Assembly (NCBI RefSeq): GCF_028736175.1
Contig: NZ_CP117880.1
Coordinates: forward strand, 4,154,001 to 4,218,000
DNA: 64,000 nucleotides
Reading direction: 5' to 3'
From: Sphingobacterium oryzagri
Lineage (GTDB): Bacteria > Bacteroidota > Bacteroidia > Sphingobacteriales > Sphingobacteriaceae
Shown here piece after piece: positions 36,163 through 44,931 of the stretch. A program made the position numbers and the translations under genes. The number at the start of each line of letters is the position of its first letter. The first letter of the stretch is position 1. Under the pieces are notes generated by a model. It had not been told where the DNA came from. It made no database searches and was given only the letters and a program-made list of their open reading frames with translations.

Positions 36163-37488
36163 TTACAATTCCAATAAACCAGCATAATAGTCATTGATAT
36201 ATTTTTGCAACAACCATTGATACTGCTTGATCAAGAGGTCGTTACGTGTGCTGTCTAACTTATTTTTCGCTGTCAGGAGTAGTAAAGAGTTACTATTTCC
36301 CGCATCAAAATGCACTTGTGCGACCCGGAATGCCTCTTCGTAACTGACCTCCTGCTCTTGCAGGTTTCGCACATTTTTTTTGAGTGTGACCAGGTTAAAA
36401 ACGGTGGTAGCCGTTGCTTCACGTACCCTGTTTTCCTGAATCTTTTTGTTCCAGCGCGCTTCATCCAGATCGAGCTTAGCAAGCTTCACCTGGCTACGTA
36501 CCCTCATCTGATTAAAAATGGGCACGCTTAATGTTAAGGAAACACCCTTTGATGGATAATTAACCAGCTGCTGCCAATAGTTGTAACCCAAGACATCTAC
36601 GCTTGAATAGATCGACTGAATACCCGCATCCAGCGAAAGGCTGGGATAGAAATCTGCCTTTGTGACTTTAATGGTTTGCTCGGCTTCGCGAATGCGCCAA
36701 TCCAACGCTTTAAAATCGGGCAGCGCGATTAATGCCTGCTCGTAGAGCGCCGATCCAGATGAGGTTGCCGCATCGGCAGGCAACGGCAACGGCGCTAAGG
36801 CGGGCAGTTCTTCTACACTCATATACAATAAGTTCGCTAGCCGAGCTTCATTGTTATAAAGCTCCTGTTTTGTACTTTCCAATGTATTTTGTTCCAAAAA
36901 CAACTGTCCGCGTATATCGTGGTAGTCGCCGGGATTCATTGCCCCCTCGCCTTGCATAACGGTGGCACGACGCAAGCTTTCCTGCGTTACGGCCAGTTGT
37001 CTTTCCGCTTGAAGCAACATATCACGCGAGGTCTGCACCAGTATATACGCTTCAATTACGTCGAGCTTCAGCTCATTTATTGCGCTTTCAAATTCATATT
37101 TGCCAGCTTCACGGGCATTGGCTTTTCTGCGAATATCGTGTAAGATCGCTAAACCGCGAAAGATAGGTGCACTGAGCGACAGCGACTGATTGCCGGAATA
37201 ATAATTGTTGTCCACAAACTGGTTGGTCGTCGTATTGATGCTTCGCCCTTCGTTATAACCATGCGATACACGACCATTTACCGATGGAAGCCTGTTGTAG
37301 TGTGCTTGTTTATAATTTACCTGATTGCGTGATAGCTCCAGCTCGGACCGTTGCAAGCCTGGATTATTCTTTATCGCTATCGCAACACATTCTGCCAAGG
37401 ACAGTTGCTGTGACGTCTGCCCGCTAACCAAATGCAAACTACTACAATAAACGATAATCAATAAGGTGGCTCTGACAAAATTTTTCAT
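36163..37488 (-). CDS. TolC-family outer-membrane efflux protein
   Basis: 441 residues with a signal peptide (about 1-24, ending LVSGQ). The TolC fold is seen as two similar halves: LSLAECVAIAIKNNPGLQRSELELSRNQVNYKQAHYNRLPSVNG at ~29-72, and EQALIALPDFKALDWRIREAEQTIKVTKADFYPSLSLDAGIQ at ~245-287. Both are repeats typical of outer-membrane efflux channels, with long helical and coiled segments after each. It is the first gene of the minus operon and diverges from the membrane fusion protein gene, so it very probably forms the outer-membrane exit of the tripartite system encoded on the plus strand. Confidence 0.93.
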   Translation of the reverse strand: MKNFVRATLLIIVYCSSLHLVSGQTSQQLSLAECVAIAIKNNPGLQRSELELSRNQVNYKQAHYNRLPSVNGRVSHGYNEGRSINTTTNQFVDNNYYSGNQSLSLSAPIFRGLAILHDIRRKANAREAGKYEFESAINELKLDVIEAYILVQTSRDMLLQAERQLAVTQESLRRATVMQGEGAMNPGDYHDIRGQLFLEQNTLESTKQELYNNEARLANLLYMSVEELPALAPLPLPADAATSSGSALYEQALIALPDFKALDWRIREAEQTIKVTKADFYPSLSLDAGIQSIYSSVDVLGYNYWQQLVNYPSKGVSLTLSVPIFNQMRVRSQVKLAKLDLDEARWNKKIQENRVREATATTVFNLVTLKKNVRNLQEQEVSYEEAFRVAQVHFDAGNSNSLLLLTAKNKLDSTRNDLLIKQYQWLLQKYINDYYAGLLEL

Positions 37489-37510
37489 TCATACTGTTTT
37501 CCTGCAATTT

Positions 37511-37525
37511 ACACAGCACGTGCCA
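37511..37525 (-). promoter_or_regulatory. Candidate sigma-54 (-24/-12) promoter of tolC operon
   Basis: On the minus strand the element reads TGGCACGTGCTGTGT. The -24 part TGGCACG is a perfect consensus match. The GG-N10-G spacing is exact, but the -12 dinucleotide is GT instead of GC. A start near 37499 would give an 11-base leader before the ATG at 37488. The two enhancer-like repeats lie 55-195 bp upstream, the usual range. Confidence 0.5.
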
Positions 37526-37577
37526 AAACGGTAAAAACCTATAAAACAACGAAATACAATAGTGCGAATTTTTAAAC

Positions 37578-37593
37578 TGTTCGATTACGGACA
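37578..37593. promoter_or_regulatory. Enhancer-like inverted repeat, copy 1
   Basis: TGTTCGATTACGGACA is an inverted repeat of 6-bp arms around ATTA with one mismatch. It is nearly the same as the copy at 37690. It is a candidate binding site for the adjacent NtrC-type regulator. Confidence 0.5.
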
Positions 37594-37689
37594 ATTGCTG
37601 TACGAGCGTGAACAATCGCCATTATTTCACAGGATAACTTACGCTGCTTGATTGATTGACCGATTGGTTGTCCAGCAGCGAACAACTAC

Positions 37690-37705
37690 TGTCCGATTAC
37701 GGACA
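37690..37705. promoter_or_regulatory. Enhancer-like inverted repeat, copy 2 (perfect)
   Basis: TGTCCGATTACGGACA has perfect 6-bp arms TGTCCG/CGGACA around ATTA. The two copies are 112 bp apart in the 344-base divergent gap. On the plus side a TGGCAT...TTG element at 37758-37770 precedes hlyD, but its -24/-12 spacing is one base short. No TAnnTTTG box was found in this gap. Confidence 0.55.
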
Positions 37706-37832
37706 CCTGAAAAACCAAAATCAAAATAAAACACTGTTTACCAGTATTTTAAAAAAATGGCATGGGATTGTATAACCAATTGTCAAGGGCGCTAAAAACG
37801 GCCAATTTTACACATTTGACCTTTAAATTTTA

Positions 37833-39083
37833 ATGGATAGACCGATAGAACAAAAGAAATGGAATACGAGACGCATTTTAACGCTCGTGGGTATCGTAGC
37901 GGTAGCCGGCTTGATTGGCGCAAGTTATTACTTCACCAGTGGTAATAGCAAGCTGAATGTCGAGGCAGATCGCATCAGTATCGTGGAAGTGAAGGAAGGA
38001 ACATTTCAGGAGTTTATCCCGATCAACGGAACGGTATTGCCGATCAGCAGCATATACCTGGATGCTTCGGTTGGTGGACGTGTGGAGGAAAAACTTGTGG
38101 AAGATGGCGCAATTCTTAAAAAAGGTGATGCCATTATGCGCTTGTCAAATACCGACCAGGAACTCAGCTTGGTCAATCAGGAGACGCAGGTGCTGAACCT
38201 ATTGACCCAAGCACAGATTGCACGGACAAATGCCGAACAGGTTTCGATCAATAACCGCAACCAGATGGCTGATGTAGAACAAGCTTATCGGGAGGCTGAG
38301 CGTATTTACAGGCTTAACGCCAAGCTTTACGCAGAAAAGGCGATCGGGAGCCAGGAGTACCAGAAATCGCTTAACGAATATAACTACCAAAAGCAACGCG
38401 TTACGCTGACCAAGCAGATTTTACGTCAGGATTCTATTTCGTCGAGCCAAAAAGCTAACCAAGATCGGGAAACCTACCAGCGGACGCAAAGTGCGTTGCA
38501 GCTGATGCAACAAAAAGTAGGCGATCTGATCGTGCGCGCGCCGGTAGATGGTCAGCTGACGTCGTTTGATGCCGAGATCGGGCAAAATAAAAATGCAGGC
38601 GAGCGTTTGGGCCAAATTGACGTATTGACGGGTTTCAAAGTACGTGCGGAAATTGATGAACATTACATCAACCGTATTTTCACCGAACAAGTCGGCCAAT
38701 TTTCGATCAGCGGCAAAAACTATCAGTTGAAGATCAAGAAGGTGTATACGCAGGTAACCAACGGCCGCTTTCAAGTGGATATGGAGTTTGTTGGCGAGAT
38801 TCCGAAAGGCATTCGTCGCGGACAGACCTTACAAATACGCCTTGCGTTAAGCGACGAGACAAAAGCTTTACTGCTCGCGAAAGGTGGTTTTTACCAACAA
38901 ACGGGTGGAAACTGGATCTTTAAATTGGATAAAAATGGTGGCACAGCCTACCGCGTAGATGTCCAACTGGGCAGGCAAAATCCAGAATATTATGAAGTGT
39001 TGAGCGGGTTGGAGCCTGGCGACAAGGTAATCGTGTCTAGCTACGAAACATACGACAAAATACAGGAATTGAACATTCGATAA
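37833..39083 (+). CDS. HlyD/MacA-type membrane fusion protein
   Basis: Periplasmic adaptor of a tripartite ABC efflux system, 416 residues. One N-terminal membrane helix (about 14-32, RILTLVGIVAVAGLIGASYYF) is followed by the biotinyl-lipoyl half-motif around GTVLPISSIYLDASVGGRVEEKLVEDGAILKKGDAIMRL. A long alpha-helical hairpin (about 105-225) comes next, then the second lipoyl half (VRAPVDGQLTSFDAEIGQNKNAGERLGQI) and C-terminal beta-barrel domains. It starts 13 bases before the first FtsX permease and is divergent from tolC. It should link the FtsX permeases to TolC. Confidence 0.93.
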   Translation: MDRPIEQKKWNTRRILTLVGIVAVAGLIGASYYFTSGNSKLNVEADRISIVEVKEGTFQEFIPINGTVLPISSIYLDASVGGRVEEKLVEDGAILKKGDAIMRLSNTDQELSLVNQETQVLNLLTQAQIARTNAEQVSINNRNQMADVEQAYREAERIYRLNAKLYAEKAIGSQEYQKSLNEYNYQKQRVTLTKQILRQDSISSSQKANQDRETYQRTQSALQLMQQKVGDLIVRAPVDGQLTSFDAEIGQNKNAGERLGQIDVLTGFKVRAEIDEHYINRIFTEQVGQFSISGKNYQLKIKKVYTQVTNGRFQVDMEFVGEIPKGIRRGQTLQIRLALSDETKALLLAKGGFYQQTGGNWIFKLDKNGGTAYRVDVQLGRQNPEYYEVLSGLEPGDKVIVSSYETYDKIQELNIR

Positions 39084-39096
39084 ATGCTAACCTATT

Positions 39097-41484
39097 ATGT
39101 TTAAAAACTTTTTAAAATCGGCCTTTAGAAATCTTTGGAAAACCAAAGGATATAGCTTTTTGAATATTTTTGGTTTGGCTTTAGGTATTGCCGTCACGGC
39201 TTTGATTTTCCTGTGGGTAGAAGACGAAGTATCCTGGAATGATAACTTTGTTAATAAAAAAGATATCTACATCACAAAATCTCAACAGACCTATGATGGA
39301 AATATTAATGTATTCGAAGCTACTCCTGGCCCATTCGCCAAGGAGTTTCAACGGGAGTTTCCAAAGGTGCTACATGCCGGAAGATTAAACTGGGGCAGCA
39401 GCAACCTCTTTACGGTAGGCGAAAAGCAACTCTATCAATTTGGCTATTATGCCGATCCAGAGATTCTTTCCATTTTATCTCCTGAATTTTTAAAAGGTGA
39501 TTTAAAATCGGCTTTAAAAGATCCTAGTAATATTGTTTTAAGCGAGTCTGCAGCGAAAAAGCTTTTTGGAAGCACGGAAGTCCTTGGAAAAACAGTAAAA
39601 CTTGACAACAACGAAGTCTTCAATGTGTCGGCTGTAACGAAAGATTTTCCAAAAAATTCGAGTTTCAGATACGATTGGTTGATTGATTTCAAAAAACTTA
39701 TAATGTCATCACCAGAGTTTGGATATTCCAACTGGGGAAACAATACCGTGATCACCCTGGTGCTACTAGCCCCTACAGCAGACCTGGCCTCGGTAAATGA
39801 GAAACTAAAATTCTACATCGACGATAAACAAAGCTCCAAGGAGCATGTAGACAAGAATTTCCTGTATCCTATGGAACGCTGGAAAATGTACAATACCTTT
39901 AAACAAGGCGTTGAACAAGATGGAAAAATTAAAAGTATCCGATTATTCACGGCGATCGCTTGGCTCGTACTATTAATTGCCTGTATAAACTTTATGAATC
40001 TGTCCACCGCAAGATCCGAGAAAAGATCTAAAGAAGTAGCCATGCGCAAAATTGTCGGTGCACGGCGAAAATCATTGATAGTACAATTCTTGGGCGAATC
40101 TCTTGTTTTTGCATTTATTGCCGGGCTGCTCGCCATAGGTTTTGTTCAGTTGGCGCTTCCTGTATTCAATACTTTCGTTTACAAAGAGTTGACTGTCGAT
40201 CTTAGTAACGTGCAACATCTTGCTTTTATTACAGCAATTGTTGTGGCATGCGGTTTGGTTTCAGGAAGCTATCCGGCATTTTTCCTCTCTTCGTTTGCGC
40301 CACTCGACACCTTGAAGGGCGGAAAAAGAAAAGCTGGCTCCAACAATATCGTCAGAAAAGCATTAGTTGTAACACAATTTACAGCAGCCATCATTTTAAT
40401 GATCTGCACCTCGATTATCTACTTGCAAATACAGCACGCTAAAAATCGTGATCTCGGATTTGACCGCAGCCAGGTGATCACAACGAACATACAGGGAAGT
40501 ATGTTGGAACATATGGATGTGATCAAGCAAGAGTTGAAAGCGACGGGAAGTATCGAATCCGTCGGATTAAGCATCAATGACGTCCTCAATGTCGGATCCA
40601 ATACTTCCGGATTTGAATGGGACGGAAAAGATCCGAAATCATCTATCCTCATTGGGTTTACTTTCGTCGACCCGGAGTTTACGGATGCGTTGCACATAAA
40701 GTTTAAAGACGGCAGAAATTTTAGACCTAACTTTCAAGGAGATAGCTCTTCTATTCTGATCAACGAAAGCTTTGCCAAATTGATTCAGCCAGATGGCCTG
40801 GTAGCTGGAAAAACAATAAAAATGAACGGCATGGCATTCACTATAGCAGGTGTGGTAGACAACTATGTCTATAACGACATCTACGGTACCGCAGAGCCCT
40901 TGATGCTAGCACCAATGCATGTTGGCTACGCATATGGTTTTTCGGGAGGACTTATAAATATCAAAACCAAGGCAGGCGTTGACCTGCAAGCTGTCATCAG
41001 ACAAATGGAAGGAATCTTCAAAAAATATAATCCTGATTTTCCCTTCAGCTACAAGTTTTTAGACGAGACATTCGATAATTACTTTAGCACCGAGATGATG
41101 CTTCAAAAGCTCGCCAGTTTATTTGCCATTCTTGCCATCATTATTTCTTGTCTGGGTTTACTCGGCCTTGCGGCTTACTCTGCGGAACAAAGATCGAGAG
41201 AAGTCAGCATCCGTAAAGTGCTGGGCGCTTCCGTTGCACGATTAGTTAAAATGCTAAATTACGACTTTTTAATTTTGGTCAGCATATCCTGTTTCCTTGC
41301 TTTTCCTATTGCCTGGTACTTTATGAGCGATTGGTTAAAAGGCTATAGTTACCGTATGGAGATGCCTTGGCTTATTTTTCCGACTATTGCAGCGCTGGCA
41401 TTGATAATTGCCTTGTTCACCATCAGCACACAGGCGCTTCGGGCAGCAAATGCAAACCCGACAAAAACTTTACGCGATAACTAA
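39097..41484 (+). CDS. MacB/FtsX-type ABC permease, array member 1
   Basis: 795 residues built of two similar halves. Each half has one membrane helix, a large periplasmic MacB core-like domain and three helices of an FtsX domain. Helices fall at about 20-43, 283-305, 330-355, 373-400, 425-447, 672-695, 725-745 and 758-785. After the second and sixth helices come the paired cytoplasmic motifs RSKEVAMRKIVGAR and RSREVSIRKVLGAS. A double permease in one chain would need just one ATPase dimer. It differs from the others in its tail (NPTKTLRDN instead of NPxxSLRDE). It lies between hlyD and the ATPase gene, so it is probably the founding partner of the transporter. Confidence 0.93.
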   Translation: MFKNFLKSAFRNLWKTKGYSFLNIFGLALGIAVTALIFLWVEDEVSWNDNFVNKKDIYITKSQQTYDGNINVFEATPGPFAKEFQREFPKVLHAGRLNWGSSNLFTVGEKQLYQFGYYADPEILSILSPEFLKGDLKSALKDPSNIVLSESAAKKLFGSTEVLGKTVKLDNNEVFNVSAVTKDFPKNSSFRYDWLIDFKKLIMSSPEFGYSNWGNNTVITLVLLAPTADLASVNEKLKFYIDDKQSSKEHVDKNFLYPMERWKMYNTFKQGVEQDGKIKSIRLFTAIAWLVLLIACINFMNLSTARSEKRSKEVAMRKIVGARRKSLIVQFLGESLVFAFIAGLLAIGFVQLALPVFNTFVYKELTVDLSNVQHLAFITAIVVACGLVSGSYPAFFLSSFAPLDTLKGGKRKAGSNNIVRKALVVTQFTAAIILMICTSIIYLQIQHAKNRDLGFDRSQVITTNIQGSMLEHMDVIKQELKATGSIESVGLSINDVLNVGSNTSGFEWDGKDPKSSILIGFTFVDPEFTDALHIKFKDGRNFRPNFQGDSSSILINESFAKLIQPDGLVAGKTIKMNGMAFTIAGVVDNYVYNDIYGTAEPLMLAPMHVGYAYGFSGGLINIKTKAGVDLQAVIRQMEGIFKKYNPDFPFSYKFLDETFDNYFSTEMMLQKLASLFAILAIIISCLGLLGLAAYSAEQRSREVSIRKVLGASVARLVKMLNYDFLILVSISCFLAFPIAWYFMSDWLKGYSYRMEMPWLIFPTIAALALIIALFTISTQALRAANANPTKTLRDN

Positions 41485-41537
41485 TATATCACCTAAATGA
41501 TAACGAACACATTGAACATCAGAAATTACTAAACAAC

Positions 41538-42224
41538 ATGATCAAAATAACGAACCTCCAAAAATACTACCGCACCGAAGAAGTGGAGACGGTAGCCTTA
41601 AACAATGTGAACATTCATGTCAAAGAAGGCGAGTTTGTGGCTGTTATGGGGCCATCAGGTTGCGGAAAATCAACCTTGCTCAATATCGTTGGCCTGCTGG
41701 ACGACCTCGACGAAGGCAGTTACTTATTCAACAACATTGAGGTTGCTAAATTCAAAGAAGGAAAACGTTCCGATCTACGCAAACATAACATTGGTTTTGT
41801 CTTCCAGAGTTTCAACTTGATTGATGAGCTTACCGTATTCGAAAACGTGGAACTTCCTCTAGTTTATACAAATGTTCCTGCAGCTGAGCGCAAGCGACGC
41901 GTAGAGGAAGTTTTGGAGAAAGTACAAATTATGCATCGCCGCAACCACTTTCCGCAACAGCTATCCGGCGGTCAGCAGCAGCGTGTGGCCGTGGCACGTG
42001 CTGTAGTCAATAATCCGAAATTGATCTTGGCCGATGAGCCGACAGGTAACCTGGACTCTAGCAATGGTAATGAGGTGATGCAATTGCTGACGGAGCTTAA
42101 CGAAGCCGGCACGACGATCGTGATGGTGACACACAGTGAACATGATGCGAAATTTTCTGATCGCGTGATCCGCATGCTGGATGGCCAGGTGATTATGGAA
42201 ACGGAGAATGTCGAGGCTCGCTAA
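41538..42224 (+). CDS. ABC transporter ATP-binding protein (LolD/MacB type)
   Basis: 228 residues. Walker A is GPSGCGKST at 38-46, the Q-loop Gln is 90, the signature LSGGQ is at 142-146, Walker B LILADEP is at 162-168 and the H-loop His is 199. The EVETVALNNVNIHVKEGEFVAVMGPSG opening and the LDDLDEG segment place it in the MacB/LolD/FtsE class that drives mechanotransmission-type exporters. It is the only ATPase in the array. It lies 53 bases after permease 1 and 75 before permease 2, and probably energises all ten permeases (inference). Confidence 0.96.
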   Translation: MIKITNLQKYYRTEEVETVALNNVNIHVKEGEFVAVMGPSGCGKSTLLNIVGLLDDLDEGSYLFNNIEVAKFKEGKRSDLRKHNIGFVFQSFNLIDELTVFENVELPLVYTNVPAAERKRRVEEVLEKVQIMHRRNHFPQQLSGGQQQRVAVARAVVNNPKLILADEPTGNLDSSNGNEVMQLLTELNEAGTTIVMVTHSEHDAKFSDRVIRMLDGQVIMETENVEAR

Positions 42225-42299
42225 CAACTACGACCAGCTTTTGATCCTACTTCTATTTATGCCGTAGAATTATTTACATAACACTATCGAATCGAAATC

Positions 42300-44720
42300 A
42301 TGTTAAATCTAAAAATTACACTCAGGCAGTTATGGCGCAATCGCCTGTTCACCGCCCTTAATATTCTGGGACTTGCTATCGGTATCAGTGCCTGTTGGAT
42401 TGTTTTTAGGGTCGTACATTATGAATTCAGTTTTGATAAGCATATTCCAGAAGTAGGTGATATACAACAAGTGTTTTGCGTAGATGATGAACCAAATGCC
42501 AGTTCTGGGTTTGTTGGTGTGCCATTGGGCATGGCGCCTTTACTAACGGACCAAGCACTTCCTGATGCCACAGTAGTGCCGGTATATACACAATATTTCG
42601 AACGTCTGCAAATCTCGCAATCTGGTACAGATAAGCCCTTTTTGGTCGAAGAACCGGAAAAGATCATCGGAATCAATACCAGCTATTTCGATATGCTTCC
42701 GTATGAATGGCTGGCAGGTCAAGCAAGCACAGCATTGCAAGATCCGTATAGCATGGTGATTCGAGACGACATCGCTGCGATGTACTTTCCGGGTTTGCGA
42801 AACCATCAAATCATCGGAAAAACAATTACTGCCGACTCTACACAGTATACCATATCCGGCGTTGTGAAGACGTTGCCCTATCCAAGTAGTTTTCAGGCCA
42901 AAATATTTATTCCCATACCGAATAAAGAATGGTCCAACCATGATTGGTTGATGCTGAACTCTTCTTACCTACTCTATATCAAAACTAAAAACACTGCCTC
43001 GTTAAATAGACTATTAGCAGTAGCGCAAAAAGAATACGATAAAATTGGTGCTCCCGAGCACCTAAAATTTGGTGCTGCCAGCAAGTTTGAAACATTCCCA
43101 TTAGCGAAAAAGCATTTTGAAAAAGCTTACGATAGTGAAGGAATATCCTCCGACAAAAAAGTGATGTATGGCTTGGTTGTTATAGGTTCTTTTTTACTAC
43201 TACTGGCCTGTATCAATTATATAAACCTGAGCACTGCACAAATCCCTCAGCGTGCAAAAGACATTGGCATTCGCAAAACTTTAGGCGTTCGTCCGCTACA
43301 CATTACCTTCAGCTTTTTCGTAGAAACTTTCTTTATTACGATATTGGCTTTAATACTCTCCTGGCCAATCGTCAAACTTTTCGAAATCGGCTATCCCGAG
43401 TTTATTCCAGAGGGAATTAATACGTTTGATAACAGCGCGATGGTATCCTTATTTTTGATCGGATTGATTTTTACTATTTCATTGCTATCCAGCATTTATC
43501 CAGCTTATCTGATAAACAATTTACGATCAATAGAAACACTCAAAGGCAAAATCGACGACAAAATAAAAGGCACTCGTTTAACGCTTCGCAAATCACTGAT
43601 TGTTTTTCAATTTGTGATTGCTCAATTTTTTATTGTTAGCGCAATTATCATTGGTCAGCAGCTTGATTTCACCATAAATACAGACTTGGGCTTCAAGCAT
43701 GAGGCAATCGTCAACATACGCATACCCTACAAGTCCTATCAAAACAGCGATGTGAATCCGCTCCTTTATAGAAGGGCGCTAGAGAAGCATTCTGAAATAG
43801 CATCAGTTTCTGTAGGACACGAACCGTTGAATAATAGCTATTGGGGAAATATCTATCATTTTGCCGCAGATACCGGAAAAATACAGCTGAATACGCCACG
43901 TAAATACATCGACGAGAACTATCTCAATTTGTATGAAATCCAATTATTAGCGGGTAGAAACATCCAATTTACAGATACCATGCGCGAAGTATTGATCAAT
44001 GAATCAGCAATGAAGGCTTTGGGCTTGAAAACACCGGAAGACGCCGTAGGCAAACAGCTTACGAGAACGGATAACGCGACATACCCCATAGTAGGCGTTT
44101 ACAAGGATTTTCATCAACGCTCTTTACGGGATAAAACCGCGCCACTTATTCTCGGTTCGTCGAACATTGGAGCCCAACTACAGTACTTCAACGTCAAGTT
44201 GCCGGCAGATCGAAAAAAATGGCAAGCAGCATTCAGCATCATGGAGAAAGAATGGAAATCATTTTATCCAAATGCCCCTTTTGAATTCAAATTCAATGAA
44301 GAAAAAATCAAAAATCTTTATGAAAAAGATTACCGAACGGCAAAGCTTATTGACTTAGCAACCGTAATAACCATTGTGATAAGCTGTTTTGGGCTTTTTG
44401 GCCTCGCTACGCTTACGGCATTTCAACGTACAAAGGAAATCGGGATACGGAAGGTTCTCGGCGCTTCGATAAGCAAAATTGTAGCGATGCTTTCTAAAGA
44501 CTTTGTAATCCTAGTAACTATTGCTATTGTCGTTGCCACACCGATTGTTTGGTTGGCTATGAATAAATGGCTGGATGATTTTGCTTATCGAATAGAGATC
44601 GAATGGTGGATTTTCATCGTCGCTGGTTTACTATCGATTGTGATATCACTATTGACCGTCAGCTACCAGGCTATCAAAGCTGCCATCGTAAATCCAATTG
44701 ACAGTTTACGAGACGAATAG
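42300..44720 (+). CDS. MacB/FtsX-type ABC permease, array member 2
   Basis: 806 residues with the duplicated core-plus-FtsX plan: first helix at ~18-40, FtsX halves around 295-415 and 680-795. The first-half loop reads RAKDIGIRKTLGVR, a variant shared with member 5 and unlike the EVGVRK of the rest. FIPEGI after the third helix and DLGFKHEAIVN at the start of the second core domain also resemble member 5. These two therefore form a sub-branch. The tail is NPIDSLRDE. The stop TAG is the first triplet of the 16-copy heptamer repeat. Confidence 0.92.
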   Translation: MLNLKITLRQLWRNRLFTALNILGLAIGISACWIVFRVVHYEFSFDKHIPEVGDIQQVFCVDDEPNASSGFVGVPLGMAPLLTDQALPDATVVPVYTQYFERLQISQSGTDKPFLVEEPEKIIGINTSYFDMLPYEWLAGQASTALQDPYSMVIRDDIAAMYFPGLRNHQIIGKTITADSTQYTISGVVKTLPYPSSFQAKIFIPIPNKEWSNHDWLMLNSSYLLYIKTKNTASLNRLLAVAQKEYDKIGAPEHLKFGAASKFETFPLAKKHFEKAYDSEGISSDKKVMYGLVVIGSFLLLLACINYINLSTAQIPQRAKDIGIRKTLGVRPLHITFSFFVETFFITILALILSWPIVKLFEIGYPEFIPEGINTFDNSAMVSLFLIGLIFTISLLSSIYPAYLINNLRSIETLKGKIDDKIKGTRLTLRKSLIVFQFVIAQFFIVSAIIIGQQLDFTINTDLGFKHEAIVNIRIPYKSYQNSDVNPLLYRRALEKHSEIASVSVGHEPLNNSYWGNIYHFAADTGKIQLNTPRKYIDENYLNLYEIQLLAGRNIQFTDTMREVLINESAMKALGLKTPEDAVGKQLTRTDNATYPIVGVYKDFHQRSLRDKTAPLILGSSNIGAQLQYFNVKLPADRKKWQAAFSIMEKEWKSFYPNAPFEFKFNEEKIKNLYEKDYRTAKLIDLATVITIVISCFGLFGLATLTAFQRTKEIGIRKVLGASISKIVAMLSKDFVILVTIAIVVATPIVWLAMNKWLDDFAYRIEIEWWIFIVAGLLSIVISLLTVSYQAIKAAIVNPIDSLRDE

Positions 44721-44829
44721 TGAGTAGTGAGTAGTGAGTAGTGAGTAGTGAGTAGTGAGTAGTGAGTAGTGAGTAGTGAGTAGTGAGTAGTGAGTAGTGA
44801 GTAGTGAGTAGTGAGTAGTGAGTAGTGAG
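44718..44829. repeat. Heptamer microsatellite (TAGTGAG)16
   Basis: Sixteen perfect copies of TAGTGAG, 112 bp, starting with the stop codon of permease 2. Seven is not a multiple of three and the unit gives stops in all three plus frames. On the minus strand it reads through as a repetitive THYSLLT-type frame that is an artefact. Confidence 0.95.
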
Positions 44830-44931
44830 TAAAAAGTTACTGCCTGCTTAGATTCGGATCTATACTTTTTTGACTTTTTAACCGAGCGCAGTGAGCTCAT
44901 CGTAGATAATTTTGACTTTTTAATTTTTAAC
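44830..44931 (+). repeat. Type A leader with promoter, copy 1
   Basis: 102-base leader almost identical to the one at 62536-62638, starting TAAAAAGTTACTGCCTGC and containing ACCGAGCG(C/T)AGTGAGCTCATC. It carries TAATTTTG at 44907-44914, a -7 box 17 bases before the next ATG, so permease 3 may be transcribed independently. Confidence 0.7.

Noticed and set aside
37758..37772. Sigma-54-like element TGGCATGGGATTGTA before hlyD
   Set aside because: The -24 and -12 parts are one base too close, and this spacing is strict for sigma-54; kept only as a remark under the divergent region.
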